From Branchinecta lynchi (Eukaryota > Arthropoda > Branchiopoda > Anostraca > Branchinectidae), in the NCBI GenBank assembly GCA_023053575.1, contig JAKZAP010000013.1, positions 22,871,070-22,935,069 of the forward strand: DNA of 64,000 nt, given 5' to 3'. Positions 1-14,366 of this stretch are shown here, piece after piece. The notes beneath the pieces were generated by a model. It searched no databases and was not told the origin of the DNA. It was given only the letters and a program-made list of their open reading frames with translations. Position 1 is the first letter of the stretch. Every line of letters starts with the position of its first letter. Position numbers and translations under genes: made by a program.

Positions 1-811
1 GTGTCTCTAAGTATATTTTATTGGTCATTCGGAGCCCAGATTTCTCACGATAAGTTTCGTAGTTCGTCATGGTTTCAGAATAATGTGTTCTATGGCTTCG
101 AGGCACTAGTTTAATATCACTTTATTCATACAAGTTCCAGAATAAGCATCCTAAATGACCAAAAGACGGCCTATTATACCTTGTACTTTGAGGGAGTTGG
201 ATAATGCTGATGGTCGTAATTTATAAGCTCTACCGGAGCTTTCATGTCCAGCGTCCAGGTATCAGATATTTAGAGGTATTTTTGTGAAGGGTCATTTAGA
301 CGGTGGGTATTTTTCCCCGGAGACGAGAGGGTAAGGTGTTCACACGGTGCCTGGGTATTTTTTAAGGGAGAGTACTATCGTGTGGCAATAGATTCCAAGG
401 TTGTAAGGCTCAGTATATCTTTCTACAATGGACACCAGCATGTGTCCATTTGGATCACTTTTTATATGGACCTCATCAAAATTATTGCTCGAAAATCTGA
501 TTTTGTCGTTACTGACGTCGAAGAATACCCTTCGACCAACAAATACCCGGGTAAAACGTTCACGAAATAAGTCCAAAACACCCGGGATTTGTTGCTGTTG
601 CGGGGAAAAATACCCGCGGAGTACGGGTAAATACCCTCCGTGTAAAGGTAGACTAATAATAACACTATTCTAGTCTATCTCGGAGATACAGTTTATACTT
701 ATGCGTTCTTGCCGTCTGTGAGTTTATTCTCCATCATTTATAAAAAATGGTCAACTTTTGTTGTAAAGCGACACACACATTGGATAAAACACACACATCC
801 CAACAAGTGAC
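1..811. other. No gene seen; inverted-repeat element inside
   Basis: No recognisable coding sequence, since the short open frames here overlap on both strands and show no motif. The one clear structure is a 15-base inverted repeat, GGGTATTTTTCCCCG at 305-319, whose exact complement lies at 601-615. The interior repeats the words AATACCC and CCCGGG several times. It looks like a small terminal-inverted-repeat element of about 310 bases. No convincing target-site duplication was found. Confidence 0.45.
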
Positions 812-1960
812 TTGGTAACCAGTCTATTATTTTGTTTTTACTTGAATTCAGCGACGGCCAGCAAGGGACATAGAAACCTTCAACAACAAAAACAAAACCC
901 TAATAAACACCAGGAAAAAAATAATGCAAAACAGCAACTCTTTCCCTACGACAACCAGACTGACGACAGACCTGTTCAATGTCTCTCTCACGACTCACAG
1001 TCTTTTCCATGTCATGACTCGTGGCTCCAACCTTGCTCTGAACTGAGCGTGAGCAACGTGAATGAACCCTCACTTCTCTGTATGTATTCCGGCTATGTAT
1101 ACAGTGCTGCACTATGACGGGAGCATCAAGTTTTATTCATGCACAAATCCTTGTAAATAAATCAATACCAACGATTTTTTTTTATAAAAGATAAATTAAA
1201 ATTAATAAATTTCCCTTTCAAAAAACATACAACCAACTTCCCGACCCAAACCCATAAGAGGAAGCTCTTGGCACTACTAAAGTCTTTGATTCATGTGGGC
1301 CGAGAAGGTAGGAGACACCATCATTTATCGATGGGTCGAATTTTTACGAACACACTGTTACATTTGTTTTCCCCAAAATCCTCACCGTAGCCAACGTTAT
1401 CCACGAATTACTTGAACACAATCCACGACTGAACGCCAATCCGCCATTGCTAATTAACTATTCATTGATCTCCTGACGCTGGTGAAAAGATTCCTAGAAC
1501 CTTCGAGAAGATCGAGTGGCGTGTAAGAGGAATAAAACAACTAATTATATCACCATGTGGACTTTTAAATATGTCGGAAGAAGAAATCATCGGCCAGTTT
1601 GACATTTTTTGGTCTCGGAAGCTGAATATTATTTTGCTCAGTTTCACGGGGTTAATTTAATTTATTTTACTTTACTACTATTTAATTTACGGCGTTTGTT
1701 TATTGTGATCTAGTTTACATCCTTAATTATAATTACGGGACTTACGGGAATTGACAAGAAAAAACAGAAAAGAAAATACTTAAAGAAATTAATAATGCAA
1801 ATAATTAGTTTAATTTTTCTACATACTTTCCATATGCCTCCGACAATAAAATTTTTCTGTTAGATCCAAAGTCAAACTAAGATTCCATCCTCCCCATGTC
1901 GGGCGCTTCCGACCCGCGCCGCTAGATAACCCAGCGGTAGGTCTTGGGTGGGGGGGGGAG
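812..1960. other. Unassigned stretch, possible LINE tail on minus strand
   Basis: No gene is supported. Read on the minus strand, bases near 845-870 contain TGGCCGTCGCTGAATTC. This resembles the 3' ends of LINE relics elsewhere in the window (near 23770 and 26755), so 845-1117 may be a decayed LINE 3' end. The translated frames show no recognisable reverse-transcriptase motif and I would not rely on it. The remainder is AT-rich with nothing I can identify. Confidence 0.2.
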
Positions 1961-1963
1961 GGG

Positions 1964-2118
1964 GTCCAGACATTGCAAGTGCTAGAATGCATATAACTCC
2001 TATATAACTCCTCTGTAACTCTCTATAACTCCTCTGTAACTCCTCTAAATAACTCCTATATAACTCTCTGCAAGTGCTAGAATGCATATAACTCCTATAT
2101 AACTCCGATATAACTCTT
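1964..2118. repeat. Degenerate ATAACTCC minisatellite
   Basis: A short tandem array built from TATAACTCC and CTGTAACTCC units of about 9-14 bases. It also contains a longer direct duplication: GCAAGTGCTAGAATGCATAT at about 1976 is repeated at about 2071 together with its following ATAACTCC words, so part of the array was copied as a block of about 95 bases. It lies directly beside a G-run (1951-1958). Coding potential is not evident. Confidence 0.7.
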
Positions 2119-2126
2119 TAAGTGTG

Positions 2127-2487
2127 TTAAAGGACTTGTCTTACCTATAATACTAATGCAACCTACTTCCATAATCGCTCCATATATTTCTAAACACGGA
2201 GACCCCAATTTCGTACGGTACACTCTAACACCTCTAACAAAACCACGGTGATTTTCTCACTTGGCGTGTTTTGCTACCTTCGATGTGTATCACGCTGTCG
2301 ACGGTTGTCTGCGAGAAGTTTTTCCATCAGAAAAACCGGTTATGTAAATTGTTTCCCTGTTTTCGCTACCAGTTAACGGGTCTTAGGAAAGGCTTAAAAC
2401 AGCCAAGACCGTGGGCTGTTTGTTGAAAGCACAGTCTAGTTTTAACGTATTCAAATATTTAAAAAAAAACTGTCAGTTGAAGAGTAA
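2127..2487 (+). repeat. Dispersed repeat, copy 1 (inverted copy at 11217-11572)
   Basis: About 360 bases that recur, reverse-complemented, at 11217-11572 and partly at 42525-42650. Shared words include TGTATCACGCTGTCGACGG, CAGAAAAACCGGTTAT and GTTTCCCTGTTTTCGCTA. All three copies diverge from each other, so this is an old interspersed family. No open frame, terminal inverted repeat or target duplication was found, and its class is unknown. Confidence 0.65.
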
Positions 2488-4724
2488 ATAGTGCGGGGGA
2501 TCCTTTAACAGAAAGTCGAATGAAACTCTTCCTATTCTTACCCTGCTAAAGTCATCCTTCACAATGGAACAACCATTACAAATAGCGACTCAACACAATT
2601 TATTCGGAGCCAACTGGAGCCTTACGATGATTTAACCATCCTCATAGCGAATATTGATCGGCTATATCTGCAGTGAAGGCCAGTTTATTCAAATCTGTCC
2701 CTGACACTACGTGTCAGTCTGTTCGGTGCATGTTTACATCTTACTTAATCCTGTGACCACGAAGAACAATGTTTCCATTGATACTTGGTATGTGACATCA
2801 GTCTCTTCTAACAAAAAATGGCATTAATGACGCAACTAAATGACATATCCGTTCACGGCTTCTCATTTGCTGATTGACTTATCGGACGTCGTTCCGATAC
2901 AGCTTATCCTAAATCTCTGCGGTTCGCGCCATATGTTCGACCTTGCATTTGCTTGGCTATAAGCAAACACAAAAAGTTCTCATGAAAACTCCGCCAACCG
3001 TTAATTGATGACCTTTGAGAGACTCGTATTTCCAAAGTTGAATTCTTCGGTAAGGGGAAAAGCAATTAATCAATAAATAACTACCGTCCTGGTCAAAATT
3101 CAAACTAAATGATTAATTAATTACTAATGCTCTTTTTATTTTCTAAGAAAAACTGAAATTTGCACCTGACTTTTCTTCTTATTTTCTTAACTTCTGTATA
3201 ATGGAAATAGTAAAAAATGACACAGAAACAATAAAATCCATAACAAAAAACTAGCCTAATTACCTGTATGATCTGCAGTAGGAACAGAGATAGAATGCAT
3301 TGGTTTGTATAAGAACAATTCACATTACACAACGTGTTTCTGTCACTTCTTTACCCTTTTTCTGTTTTTGCTAAGATCTAATTTCGCTCATTTACTAGGG
3401 CCAGGAAAGCTCTGCTTGTATATGACTACCTTTGAAATGCAGCACAGTTCTTCATGTTCGTGTGTAGCAGAGACTGATAAGTTCATTCCTAATGCGTCTT
3501 TATGACAAAACAGACAAAGCAGAAAGTGTAAAGATGGTAAAGCATAGCAGGTGCAACTGTGTTGCAACGTCTAAAGAATTAACTCTTTAGCTGAAAGGTC
3601 AGCGTTTGAGATAAGCCGAGGACACTAATTAATGACTGCCATTGTTGGCTGTTCTAACAATCAACACTGCCGTCTTTACTATAGTTACGGTCACGCTGTA
3701 CCCATTTATTTATTCACTAGAAGTCTTTGCTGCCGTCTTAGCAGGCTCGACTATCACGTTTCCAGTTCTAATACAGTTATTGACAAGGCTATCAGTTAAT
3801 GAGCACCTTTTCATGGAGCTTGATTACTTACAAACCGGAAAAACGAAAAAAAAACTCAACCGAACTCGCCAGCGTCCACGGACTCATTAGATGATACTTT
3901 CTTTTGTTCTGTTTCCTTCTTTCAGCCGTAGGCGTGGAGTGATGACTCGTGATTAGTGTTTTGATCAGTTCACACCATCTCAGTCTGAAAAAACAGCATC
4001 CCGCCTTGCGTGATGTTTATCTGTACCTGCTAACAGGGTTGCCAAGAGTTCGACTCACAAAAGTGTCATGTCAACATTCTTGACAAAAAGGTGCTTTTTG
4101 ACACCTCCAATTTTGTTTGCGCATTCCGCTGCCCAGTCAGAAAACTGCGAATAATTGGTAATTATTCTGAATTTGTAGGATATTTTTTTAAAACATATCT
4201 TAATTGTTAGATCACATTGTTGTAACAAAATTTAATCGGAAATTACCTTTATGGAAATTAGTCTTCAAACTTTTTGTTTGTACTAAATAAAAAAAAAGAC
4301 TTAAAGTACCTTTCTTTTTTCTTTTCTTTTTTTTTTGGGGGGTGGGGGGGGGTAATCCGTAGGGATTACCGTAGGGATTACCCATTAAAGGTGCTTTTTC
4401 TGAACTAAAGAGTGTATTTGTATGAAAAGATGTCACTTTCACAGAAAAAGTGTCATGGTGTCACCCGGAAGCAAAAAGTGTCAAAAAGCACCAAATGTGT
4501 CGCACGTGGCAACACTGCCGGCTGATGGTAAAGGAAGAGTGCATCAGCGTGCCAATCACACGGTGGGGGACTTTGGATTGTACTGCAACACCATTGCGCG
4601 CCGACTCTCGTTTCCCGGGCAAATTATCTACCACAGTAAAAGGTCGACGAAGAAATATGTCAATCCTCCTGTCGTCCTTGGGGAGCGGAAATACTCCGTT
4701 TTCTAACTTAACTTTCTATTTCAG
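2488..4724. other. Non-coding region upstream of the KLF exon
   Basis: No gene is recognised. The region holds AT-rich sequence, a T-run followed by a G-run at about 4311-4350, and a moderately GC-rich stretch from about 4440 that leads into the KLF exon. A CCAAT box is present at 4552-4556 on the plus strand (GCCAATCACA), so a promoter or first exon of the KLF gene could lie near 4500-4720. No start codon with a usable donor could be matched to the exon. Overlapping open frames at 4422-4824 have no recognisable product. Confidence 0.3.
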
Positions 4725-5871
4725 TTCCAGCAGCTCTGGCTGGATGACATTTGCTCCGGCGCGGAGTCAATCGGGCCCCAAGCGCCTAGGGCCCATCCCG
4801 TTGCTCTCTCCGACTTGCCAATAGCCACGGAGAATTCAGCGCCGCAGGCGTGCGACTCTGACGTCATGCCAGCGGAAAACCAATCAGAAAAGCTACTTAT
4901 TCTCGGGATGATTAATGATTCCAGCGACCGGCGTAATCGAGAAGATAATCACGGGACCATGTCTTCCATTGTTGAAGACATATTTGGAGGATCTGAAGCC
5001 TATGCCAAACCCAGCGACTCGAAGGTGGTAGACACCTACCCCACTGTGACAATTGGTAACCGCCCCTGTAGAACTGAAATTAACCGCTATCCGGGAGCAA
5101 TGTATGATGATGAATTTGTGGATCTTGACTCATTACTTGACCAGACGACGGAAAAGTACGCAGTGGACGCGCCCAGTACTCTTTTACATCTGCAGACCGC
5201 CTGCAGTCTGTCCAATGAGGCAGTGCGTGAGCAGGAATCATTACTCTATACCTATCTTGGTCAAAGCTCTCGAATTGTGAAAAACCACCGGCGCAGCAAA
5301 TCATCAACGCTTGAAGGTCTTTTTGCGCGTTTAGAGAATGATGCGGCCACCGCTGAGAACTCGGAAGGACTCTATGCGAGACTGGAGAATCACGCAGGCC
5401 AGGCGCTATGCCACTCTGCGGACACAAATATAAACCAAGTGCAAATGGTGGTAGTCAACGGGGTCCAGAACCAAATGTCCCCGCCGGCAAGTCCGGACCA
5501 ACAGATGAACACCATCCTTGCCAAAGATCAAAACGGTCAGCTGTGTACGATAATCGACCTTGGGGTGCTGCAACTGCAACATCCCCAAGCTTTGACGCCA
5601 AGAATGATAACGCCGCCCTCCTCACCCGACTTGGACGATTTGTTAGGGGGAACCACACGGCAGTCTGAAGAGTCGGACGAGCACACCGGGATAGACGATT
5701 GTCACCCGGCGCTGACAGTTCAGGCACAGAGTCTCGCCGCTGAAGAAAAACCCAAACGAAGACGGATATGGGGAAAGAAGAGATTGCCCACACACGCCTG
5801 TTCACACATAGGATGTGGCAAAACCTACACAAAATCGTCACATCTTAAAGCTCATTTGCGCACGCACACAG
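4725..5871 (+). CDS. Kruppel-like factor (KLF1/2/4 type), penultimate coding exon
   Basis: Encodes the activation/regulatory region and most of zinc finger 1 of a nuclear C2H2 transcription factor that would bind GC/CACCC-box DNA. The exon follows a good acceptor (TTTCTATTTCAG ending at 4724) and stays open from there. It ends at a donor, CACACAG|GTACGT at 5871/5872, which interrupts the finger 1 linker inside the HTGEKPY glycine codon. Visible features are an acidic hydrophobic segment [12 protein letters not shown] that recalls the KLF2/4 activation domain, two proline-directed motifs (SPPASP and TPPSSP, the latter at about 5610-5627), a basic stretch [12 protein letters not shown] just before the fingers, and finger 1 with [18 protein letters not shown]. 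No ATG lies at the exon start and the first in-frame ATG is 4866-4868. Either an upstream exon is missing from my reading or translation starts there. Family assignment is strong; the N-terminus is uncertain. Confidence 0.9.
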
Positions 5872-8417
<2,546 letters not shown>

Positions 8418-8920
8418 CCGTTTTCACGCCGTGTCCGCTTCTCAACACGACTTATCATCACCCCAGATAATGCCGAATTGTACAGCTCTAACATTTGATT
8501 GTGTGCTGAGGTACTGCTGCCGATAGTGCAAGTCGAGAACACTTATTGTTTGAGTTTTTTCCCAAAATTTCAGTTTTTTAACCACAAGAGAAAACTGAGA
8601 GGAGGATTCTGAACAGTTAATAAACGTTAACAGCTACCGCTGGAAGTGCGGAAGTCAAGAGGTCAAGCTCGACCTGTTATGAACTTTTCCTATCCCCTGG
8701 GGCCACACTATCAGACCGAGTGAGATTTTTACAAACATTCCTGAAAGCCGGTGAACATTGTATCTTTGCTGTTGTGATGATCGAATATAGTGCAATAGTA
8801 CCCAGTAAGTTTCAATTTGATAGACGATAGACCAATTAGGTAGACCAGAAAACATATGCATGTTCACCACCAGTCTCCTTTCTCCCGTTTTATTTTTTAT
8901 TTTTAATTGTATGGAAATGT
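8418..8920 (+). other. Probable KLF 3' untranslated region
   Basis: Follows the KLF stop codon and has no open frame of interest. A canonical polyadenylation hexamer AATAAA is at 8619-8624, about 200 bases past the stop, which would give a short 3' UTR. The sequence after about 8700 is unassigned. Confidence 0.5.
8619..8624 (+). terminator. Candidate KLF polyadenylation signal
   Basis: AATAAA in GTTAATAAACG, the first canonical hexamer after the KLF stop at 8417. Cleavage would be expected some 10-30 bases downstream. No transcript evidence is available. Confidence 0.45.
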
Positions 8921-8924
8921 TTTT

Positions 8925-9085
8925 GGGGGGGGGGGGGGTATTTACAGACTGGCTGGTAGTTTTTACCGACTGTTTTCGAGAAAAAAACCGACAGTTTTGA
9001 AAAAAATCGACTAATTTTCGGTAAAAACGGACTGTTTTGACGAATAAATAGACTGACTTTCATTAAAACCGACAGTTTTCATGAA
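8925..9085. repeat. G-run followed by ACCGACTGTTTTC short-period repeat
   Basis: A run of about 12 G followed by GTATTTACAGACTGGCTGG and four or five degenerate copies of a unit of about 20 bases resembling ACCGACTGTTTTCGAGAAAAA. The same G-run, GGTATTTACCGAC and phased ACTGTTTT words recur at 43640-43750, 42900-42980 (reverse), 44555-44640 and 54880-55150. It is an interspersed family of unknown class. Confidence 0.6.
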
Positions 9086-11216
9086 AAAAATCAATTGTGC
9101 TTTTTCCCAACGACCGAATAAATTTGCTCAGGCTCAAGTCAAAATCCCTGCAATCTCCGCTAAGGACCGAGATAAAATGCAAAGTCGCTACTGGTCTAGT
9201 TTCTACTGCTTAATTTTCCTAATTTTGTGCAATCGTTTTAGTTCAACATCTAATTATAAATGCTACGCGAGCTAAATTTCCAACCACCAACTTGCTCAAA
9301 GTTGCTCAGATCAAGTTAGAATTCCTGAAATATGCACTATAGCATCGAGTAAAAAAAATAACACTCTAACATGTTGTTCGCTAACGGTATCATTACTGAT
9401 TGTCATCCGACACCGGTTATCCCCTTCAAATGCCGGAGCTCTCCCAGACAATCGAGCATCCCTCTTGCTCCCAGCACCTGTCTACTCGCTATCCCTTTTT
9501 AGTGATAATTGCACCATTCTGAAAACAGGGCTCTCCGCTTGCCAACCGTTAAAAAGTAATATAGTCTGTCAACACTGGTAACACAACACCTTTGGGATTC
9601 GCGTGCCAGCGGGAAATGTTTGAACGCCGGCAGAAATATGGCGCATCCATTTACTCTAATGAAATGGGAGTCCCCCTGCGCCGGGCTCCATGTGCAATAT
9701 TTTGTTCTTGTATTAAAAGTAGATTAGAAATATTTCATGAGGAGACGTGTCATTATTTACGGAACAATTTGTAGAAGCAAAAGCTATTTATCCATCACGC
9801 AACAGATTCAACTTATATGTTAAGCGTGATGCCAATCCCCATAGTCTAAATAGGCCTACACTGATGTTAACAGAGGGTTCGCACAGGCCGAGGGGTTACC
9901 CACACTCTGTCATTTGGAGTACAGCCTTTATTCGTAACCGGACCCTTGGTGTACACCAAAATCGAAAGTGGGCAACCCTCACTGTAAACATGACTAAAAG
10001 CGTGTTTCAAGTATTAAGGGGCAATACAAGTTTAGTCTAAGTGACCACGCAATGATGGACGGCCAAGAATGAATAGTGACAAAATTCTGTCTCTCGGTCC
10101 CTGGGTCGAGCGAACATCTGCGATCATGGTCCGTAAATACTAAGCGGGTGCTCGTACCACATATATGTAGACAACGAAGTTAAACTGCACCATGAGAATG
10201 GTGCACTGAGCGTTACAGAGATGAGAGAGCGCAGAAGTTTTGGGTACATTCTGTACTCATTCGTGTTATAAGTTCTTGATAGTACTGTTTTCATTTGGGT
10301 TTAGATGTATACGAAACAATGACACGTGTCCAGTTTTGTCCTTTTTGCCCGTACTTTAAAAAGCCAAAAGATTTTTGCTTCATAGTGATGTTTAGTTGCA
10401 AATATTCGTAACTAGCTACAAAATTCGATTAATGTTTAGCTGCAGTTATGTTGTCGTTTCTGCACGGTTGTGATAGTCTTTATGCTTTTTGTTTGTGAAA
10501 CTGAAAAGATGATATGTATTTTATTTTTTATTTCAAAAAATGTTCTCGCAGTTATCTTGGTTCGTTTCGTAGGAATCTCTCGATCGTTTCATCCATGCTG
10601 TGATTAGCGGCAAAGACAAATCCGGTACCGTGTAATATTCTTGATGACTAACCCTGTACGTAGCGGAAGAGCCGGAAGTCGTATCACTGCTTCTCCCAGA
10701 CATCGCCGTGATTGGTTAACACAGGATTGAGTTGTTGAGTTTGAGTCGTTAGTGCTACGTTTTCTCGTTCTTCCCGAGGATCATTGGCGTGTTTTAGACT
10801 TAGTCAAATAGAGTATTGGCCGACGCCAAAGGGTGACATTTTCTTCGTCAATAAATGTTCTTCGTCCTCCGCTACTGAGGTCTGTTTGGTATCCCAACCA
10901 AAGGGCAGTGTCTATTGTTCTCGGACCTCAAGCACTTAAAGTACCCGACCTGTCGAGTACTCTGCCACACATTCATCCATTAGTACTAGACCAGTAAAGT
11001 AACAAGCGTAATGGGAATAATCAGTCCTCGACCAGTCGAGGAATCGAACCTCCAGTCGCTATTAGTATATGACTGGTCGAGTATTGGTGTCTCGGGAAGC
11101 TAAAAGCACATGTCCACATGATCTTGGATCCAGAAAGTAACAGATCGAGTAATTCCTACCGTACAAGCTGTCGTCAACCTTACAAACACGATCCTTAAAG
11201 GACCCTCGCACGATTT
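9086..11216. other. No gene recognised
   Basis: Mixed AT-rich sequence without a recognisable product. The largest open frame (about 9747-10040, 97 codons) starts at a non-ATG triplet and shows no motif. Bases 10640-10830 are a reverse-complement relative of 18560-18740 (shared words include TCACGGCGAT/ATCGCCGTGA and the AACGAGAAAACG/CGTTTTCTCGTT pair), so that part is interspersed repeat. A B-box-like GGTTCGATTCC on the minus strand near 11040 has no A box, so it is not called as tRNA. Confidence 0.35.
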
Positions 11217-11572
11217 ACTTTTCAACTTACAGTATTTTAAAATATTTAAATACTTTAAAACTAGGCTGTGCTTTCAATAAATAACCCACGGTTTTGGCTG
11301 TTTTAAGCCTTTTCCGAGACCCGTTGCCTCATAGCGAAAACAGGGAAACAATTTAAATAACCGGTTTTTCTGATGGAAACACATATCGTAGACAACCGTC
11401 GACAGCGTGATACACATCGAAGGTAGCAAAACACAGCGTGTTTTGGTTTGTTCTTGTTAGAGGGATTATAATGTACCGTACGAAACTGGGGTCTCCGGGT
11501 TTAGAAATATAAGGAGTGATTATGGAAGTAAGTTGCATTAGTCTTATAGGTAAGACAGGTCCTTTAAGTTAT
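11217..11572 (-). repeat. Dispersed repeat, copy 2 (inverted relative to 2127-2487)
   Basis: Reverse complement of the 2127-2487 repeat over its whole length, ending in GCATTAGTCTTATAGGTAAG. Both ends match, so the element is about 355 bases. A third partial copy is at 42525-42650 in this orientation. No target duplication was identified. Confidence 0.65.
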
Positions 11573-11814
11573 CAACAGCCCAGCGATTACTATAGTACTT
11601 GACCATGGATGAAGTATTCACAGCAGTGGCAGCTATAGCATTCGATCTAGACAGGAGGATGGATACAAAGTTGACGGTCGACTAAAGCAGCTGTTAGGAA
11701 TCGACCCAACTCGGTTGTCACCTAAGCACTTACTTCCCATACTTGAGACGAACTCTTTGCCTCCCAGACATCCCGACCAAAAACTCCCTTCATCAAATCT
11801 ATCCACTCCTCGCA

Positions 11815-12065
11815 AATCAGAATAGTCGTGTTTTCGCAGACACCATGGTATCTGGTACCACGGTAACTGTACTTGCATTTTGTTGTTTTGCAGTTACCAT
11901 CTGATACTACGGTTGCTTTACATAAACGACAATTGCCGAATTTGCGCTTTTAGAAGTCATACCAAAAGAAATACTAATATCCACTCACATCATGCACATA
12001 TAAGTTCTGATCACATCTGAATATCAGTTACCACGGTAACTGCATTGTCCCGCCATTACAGGTCC
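11815..12065 (-). mobile_element. Decayed MITE of the TACCATGGTATC family
   Basis: Contains CAGACACCATGGTATCTGG, then GACAATTGCCGAATTTGCGC and CAGTTACCACGGTAACTG. These match, in reverse orientation, the intact element at 45592-45941. The termini are damaged and no target duplication is visible. It grades into the G-rich block that follows. Confidence 0.55.
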
Positions 12066-12270
12066 GGACTGGATCGGAAAACTGCGAGAGGAGTTGGAGG
12101 GGGTAGCGGAAATCTTGTGGCATACTTAGACTGGGGGAGTCGGGGCGGGACTTGGCGAGAAGGACCAACAGAAGCCCTAGATCTAATAGAACCGGACCGG
12201 GATCGGACACTGTGGTGGATGTTGGAGGGAGGGGGGGGGGATAAAGGAATTTTTTTAAATGCGTAACTCA
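12050..12270. repeat. G-rich interspersed block
   Basis: GGTCCGGACTGGATCGG, GGAGTTGGAGGGGGTAGCGG and a terminal G-run at about 12228-12240 match blocks at 41085-41420 (same strand) and, as C-rich complements, 46090-46450 and 62180-63360. The complementary copies carry AAGTTTCAT...CCGATC words, so these are one diverged repeat family. The open frames through it come from its base composition. Confidence 0.55.
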
Positions 12271-13896
12271 TCCTACAGTGCCCTAGAATTGTGTAACTAA
12301 TAAATGGAAAGTTTTGAAATAGACATCCTAATACCATTGCACGTGATATACGAGCTTTCAGTTCTTGTTCTGTAAACAAATTGTAATCTTCGTTTTCTTA
12401 GAATCAAAAGTTAGGAAAAGGGAATGGGCTTAGGTCTAGGATGTTTCTCATTAAAACTGGTTAGAAAATCAGCATATCGGAAAGGGGGTAACAGTATTTG
12501 TAATCGTCTCGTACGAATAGTTCAGTCGGAATCCGAAAGTTTACAAGCGAAGCAAATTGTCTGGGACTCATTCTAGGATAAGTATTACCTAACTGATCTG
12601 GTTAACGGTCTGAAGAGCAAAGGCTCAGGATGTCTAACAGATATTCCCTTCTTTGATCATATCAAACTCTTTTGTCTTGTTAAAACCGATAAAGCTACAT
12701 CATTACTTGATTTACCGAGAAGTATAAGTCCTCGCATTTCTTTTCAGTAAATTAAATTGGGATAATAAACGGCATGGTCAACTTCTGTAGCGAAGACAAA
12801 AACAAATATGCATAGCGCAAGCTGACAGGATCTTAAAAACCTGATGAGCGCTCTTGTAGATCAAGCTCGATACCCCAATACTCTTATCACCGCAGACTAA
12901 TTACCATTCTCTCAGTAGTGATAATGAGAGAAATGCGCCACTTTTTGCACATTTGCAGATTATTTCGACCACGTTCCATAAATTAAGACTAAGTGAACTG
13001 CCCTACTCATGTTATCCGTCATAGTTAGTTAAGTTCACTATTTTCTAGCAAGGATAAACTGAAAATGAAGCCCGTTTTAAACCCAGCTCATTACCAAATA
13101 TAAGCGATCGCTTGGATACCTGTGATGGCAAGTTCTTCACTAAAACTCAAAGTCCACACACGTTCTTTTTCAGACTTCGCGGGAAGGGTACAATAACCTT
13201 GGGCGGGCAACGCGTTATAAGGAATCTTCTGGAAACAAACATCATCGGTCTCTCCATCTTTCAACAGCTTTTTGGACTCCCAACTATGTTTCTGATGCAA
13301 TTATAAGTGGAATTATACTTTTTACTTGCCATCATCATTACCGTATTTCAACTGCAATGTACATATTTAAACTACTATTACGGTAATTGATCTCCTAAAC
13401 AGTGGATTTTCAGTTGCCAAAATATGTCAGCTTTTTTACATCATTTACTCCCACTGGGTAGTTTTAGTTCGACCTGGAATGCTGCTACTGGTGATTGCAG
13501 CTGATTTTTTTCCCTTGCTCAATGATGATCTGAACAGAATTCTACAGCTTCGAACTGATACCATTCAAATAAGTGAGATTCGGCTCTTGACCAGAGAAAA
13601 TATCCCGTGGTTACCGCGGCCGTCCTTATACGTGGCCTTTATGCAGTAACCGTTACAATATCACTATTTACAAATTTTTCAAATTCCTTCAGGTTTTCCA
13701 GATTCCTCTCTGATTTTAAACTAATAGATATATTTTTATTCTAAAAAAATGTGACTATCACAAACAAAAATTCTGAAGCTCAGAAAACCCACAACCTTTA
13801 TCCATTTTTCCGGATTTGATTAATATATCAATAAATGCTTTGTCTTTTTTTCTGCCGATTATAGGCTGCAGTGATTCGACATGTACAAAATGATTG
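12271..13896. other. No gene recognised
   Basis: AT-rich sequence without a credible coding frame, RNA gene or repeat that I could match elsewhere in the window. The paired open frames at about 13091-13306 overlap on opposite strands and carry no motif. Confidence 0.4.
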
Positions 13897-14366
13897 TAAG
13901 TAAGTAAGTAAACTTTGTTACCCATCAAGGTTCAACAGAACGTGCGATAGACTAGAAAGAAAAGAAAAATGAAAACGAAAGGAAAAACTGGAAAAATATA
14001 AAAAGAAAAATGATTAACAAGGTTTGCCTACATTACAAATCTAGGCTTAAAAAATACAGACTTCCTGGGGTGCTCCGTGATTTCACTTGACAAATTAATA
14101 AATTGAGCCTCGGTTGCACAGAGGGGCTCGCGGATGCCGTATTTTTGGCAAAGACTAGATTTATGTCGCCAACTAGGTAGCTGCAAGAAACACTTCGCAT
14201 ACTTGAAGAACAAACTTCGCAAAGCTTTCTTATCGCTTTCCGTAAAAATGTCCCAAAAAGGTGCTAGATATAGTTTACTTTTCTTATATATATTGTCTTC
14301 TCTGCTTGAGAGAGACAAACTAGTAAAATAATAAGACAACGGTTTCGAAGTTATTCCGATTTCCAA
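13897..14366 (-). pseudogene. LINE 3' end: ORF2 C-terminal relic with TTAC tail
   Basis: Minus-strand relic of a non-LTR retrotransposon. The frame 14366-14028 encodes a C-terminal segment with SLFFKYAKCFLQLP and LCQKYGI. This aligns by eye with the C-terminal segments at 31790-32017 (RNRRLVSLYGITDP) and 35918-36118 (SCYFKYAKRLLHLS). Downstream on the same strand the element ends in TTACTTACTTACTTAC (the plus-strand GTAAGTAAGTAAGTAA at 13898-13913), a typical simple-repeat LINE tail. It is 5'-truncated, with no reverse-transcriptase catalytic motif present. It is not expected to be functional. Confidence 0.6.

Noticed and set aside
4450..4824. 124-codon frame overlapping the KLF exon start
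   Set aside because: It runs in another frame, ends inside the exon and has no recognisable domain. It could hide a first exon, but nothing in its sequence shows that.
5080..5841. Open frames of 115 and 128 codons antisense to the KLF exon
   Set aside because: Shadows of the coding exon. The plus-strand frame joins exactly to the zinc-finger exon and encodes conserved motifs.
11030..11060. tRNA gene on the minus strand
   Set aside because: A B-box-like GGTTCGATTCC is present, but there is no A box or foldable cloverleaf upstream.
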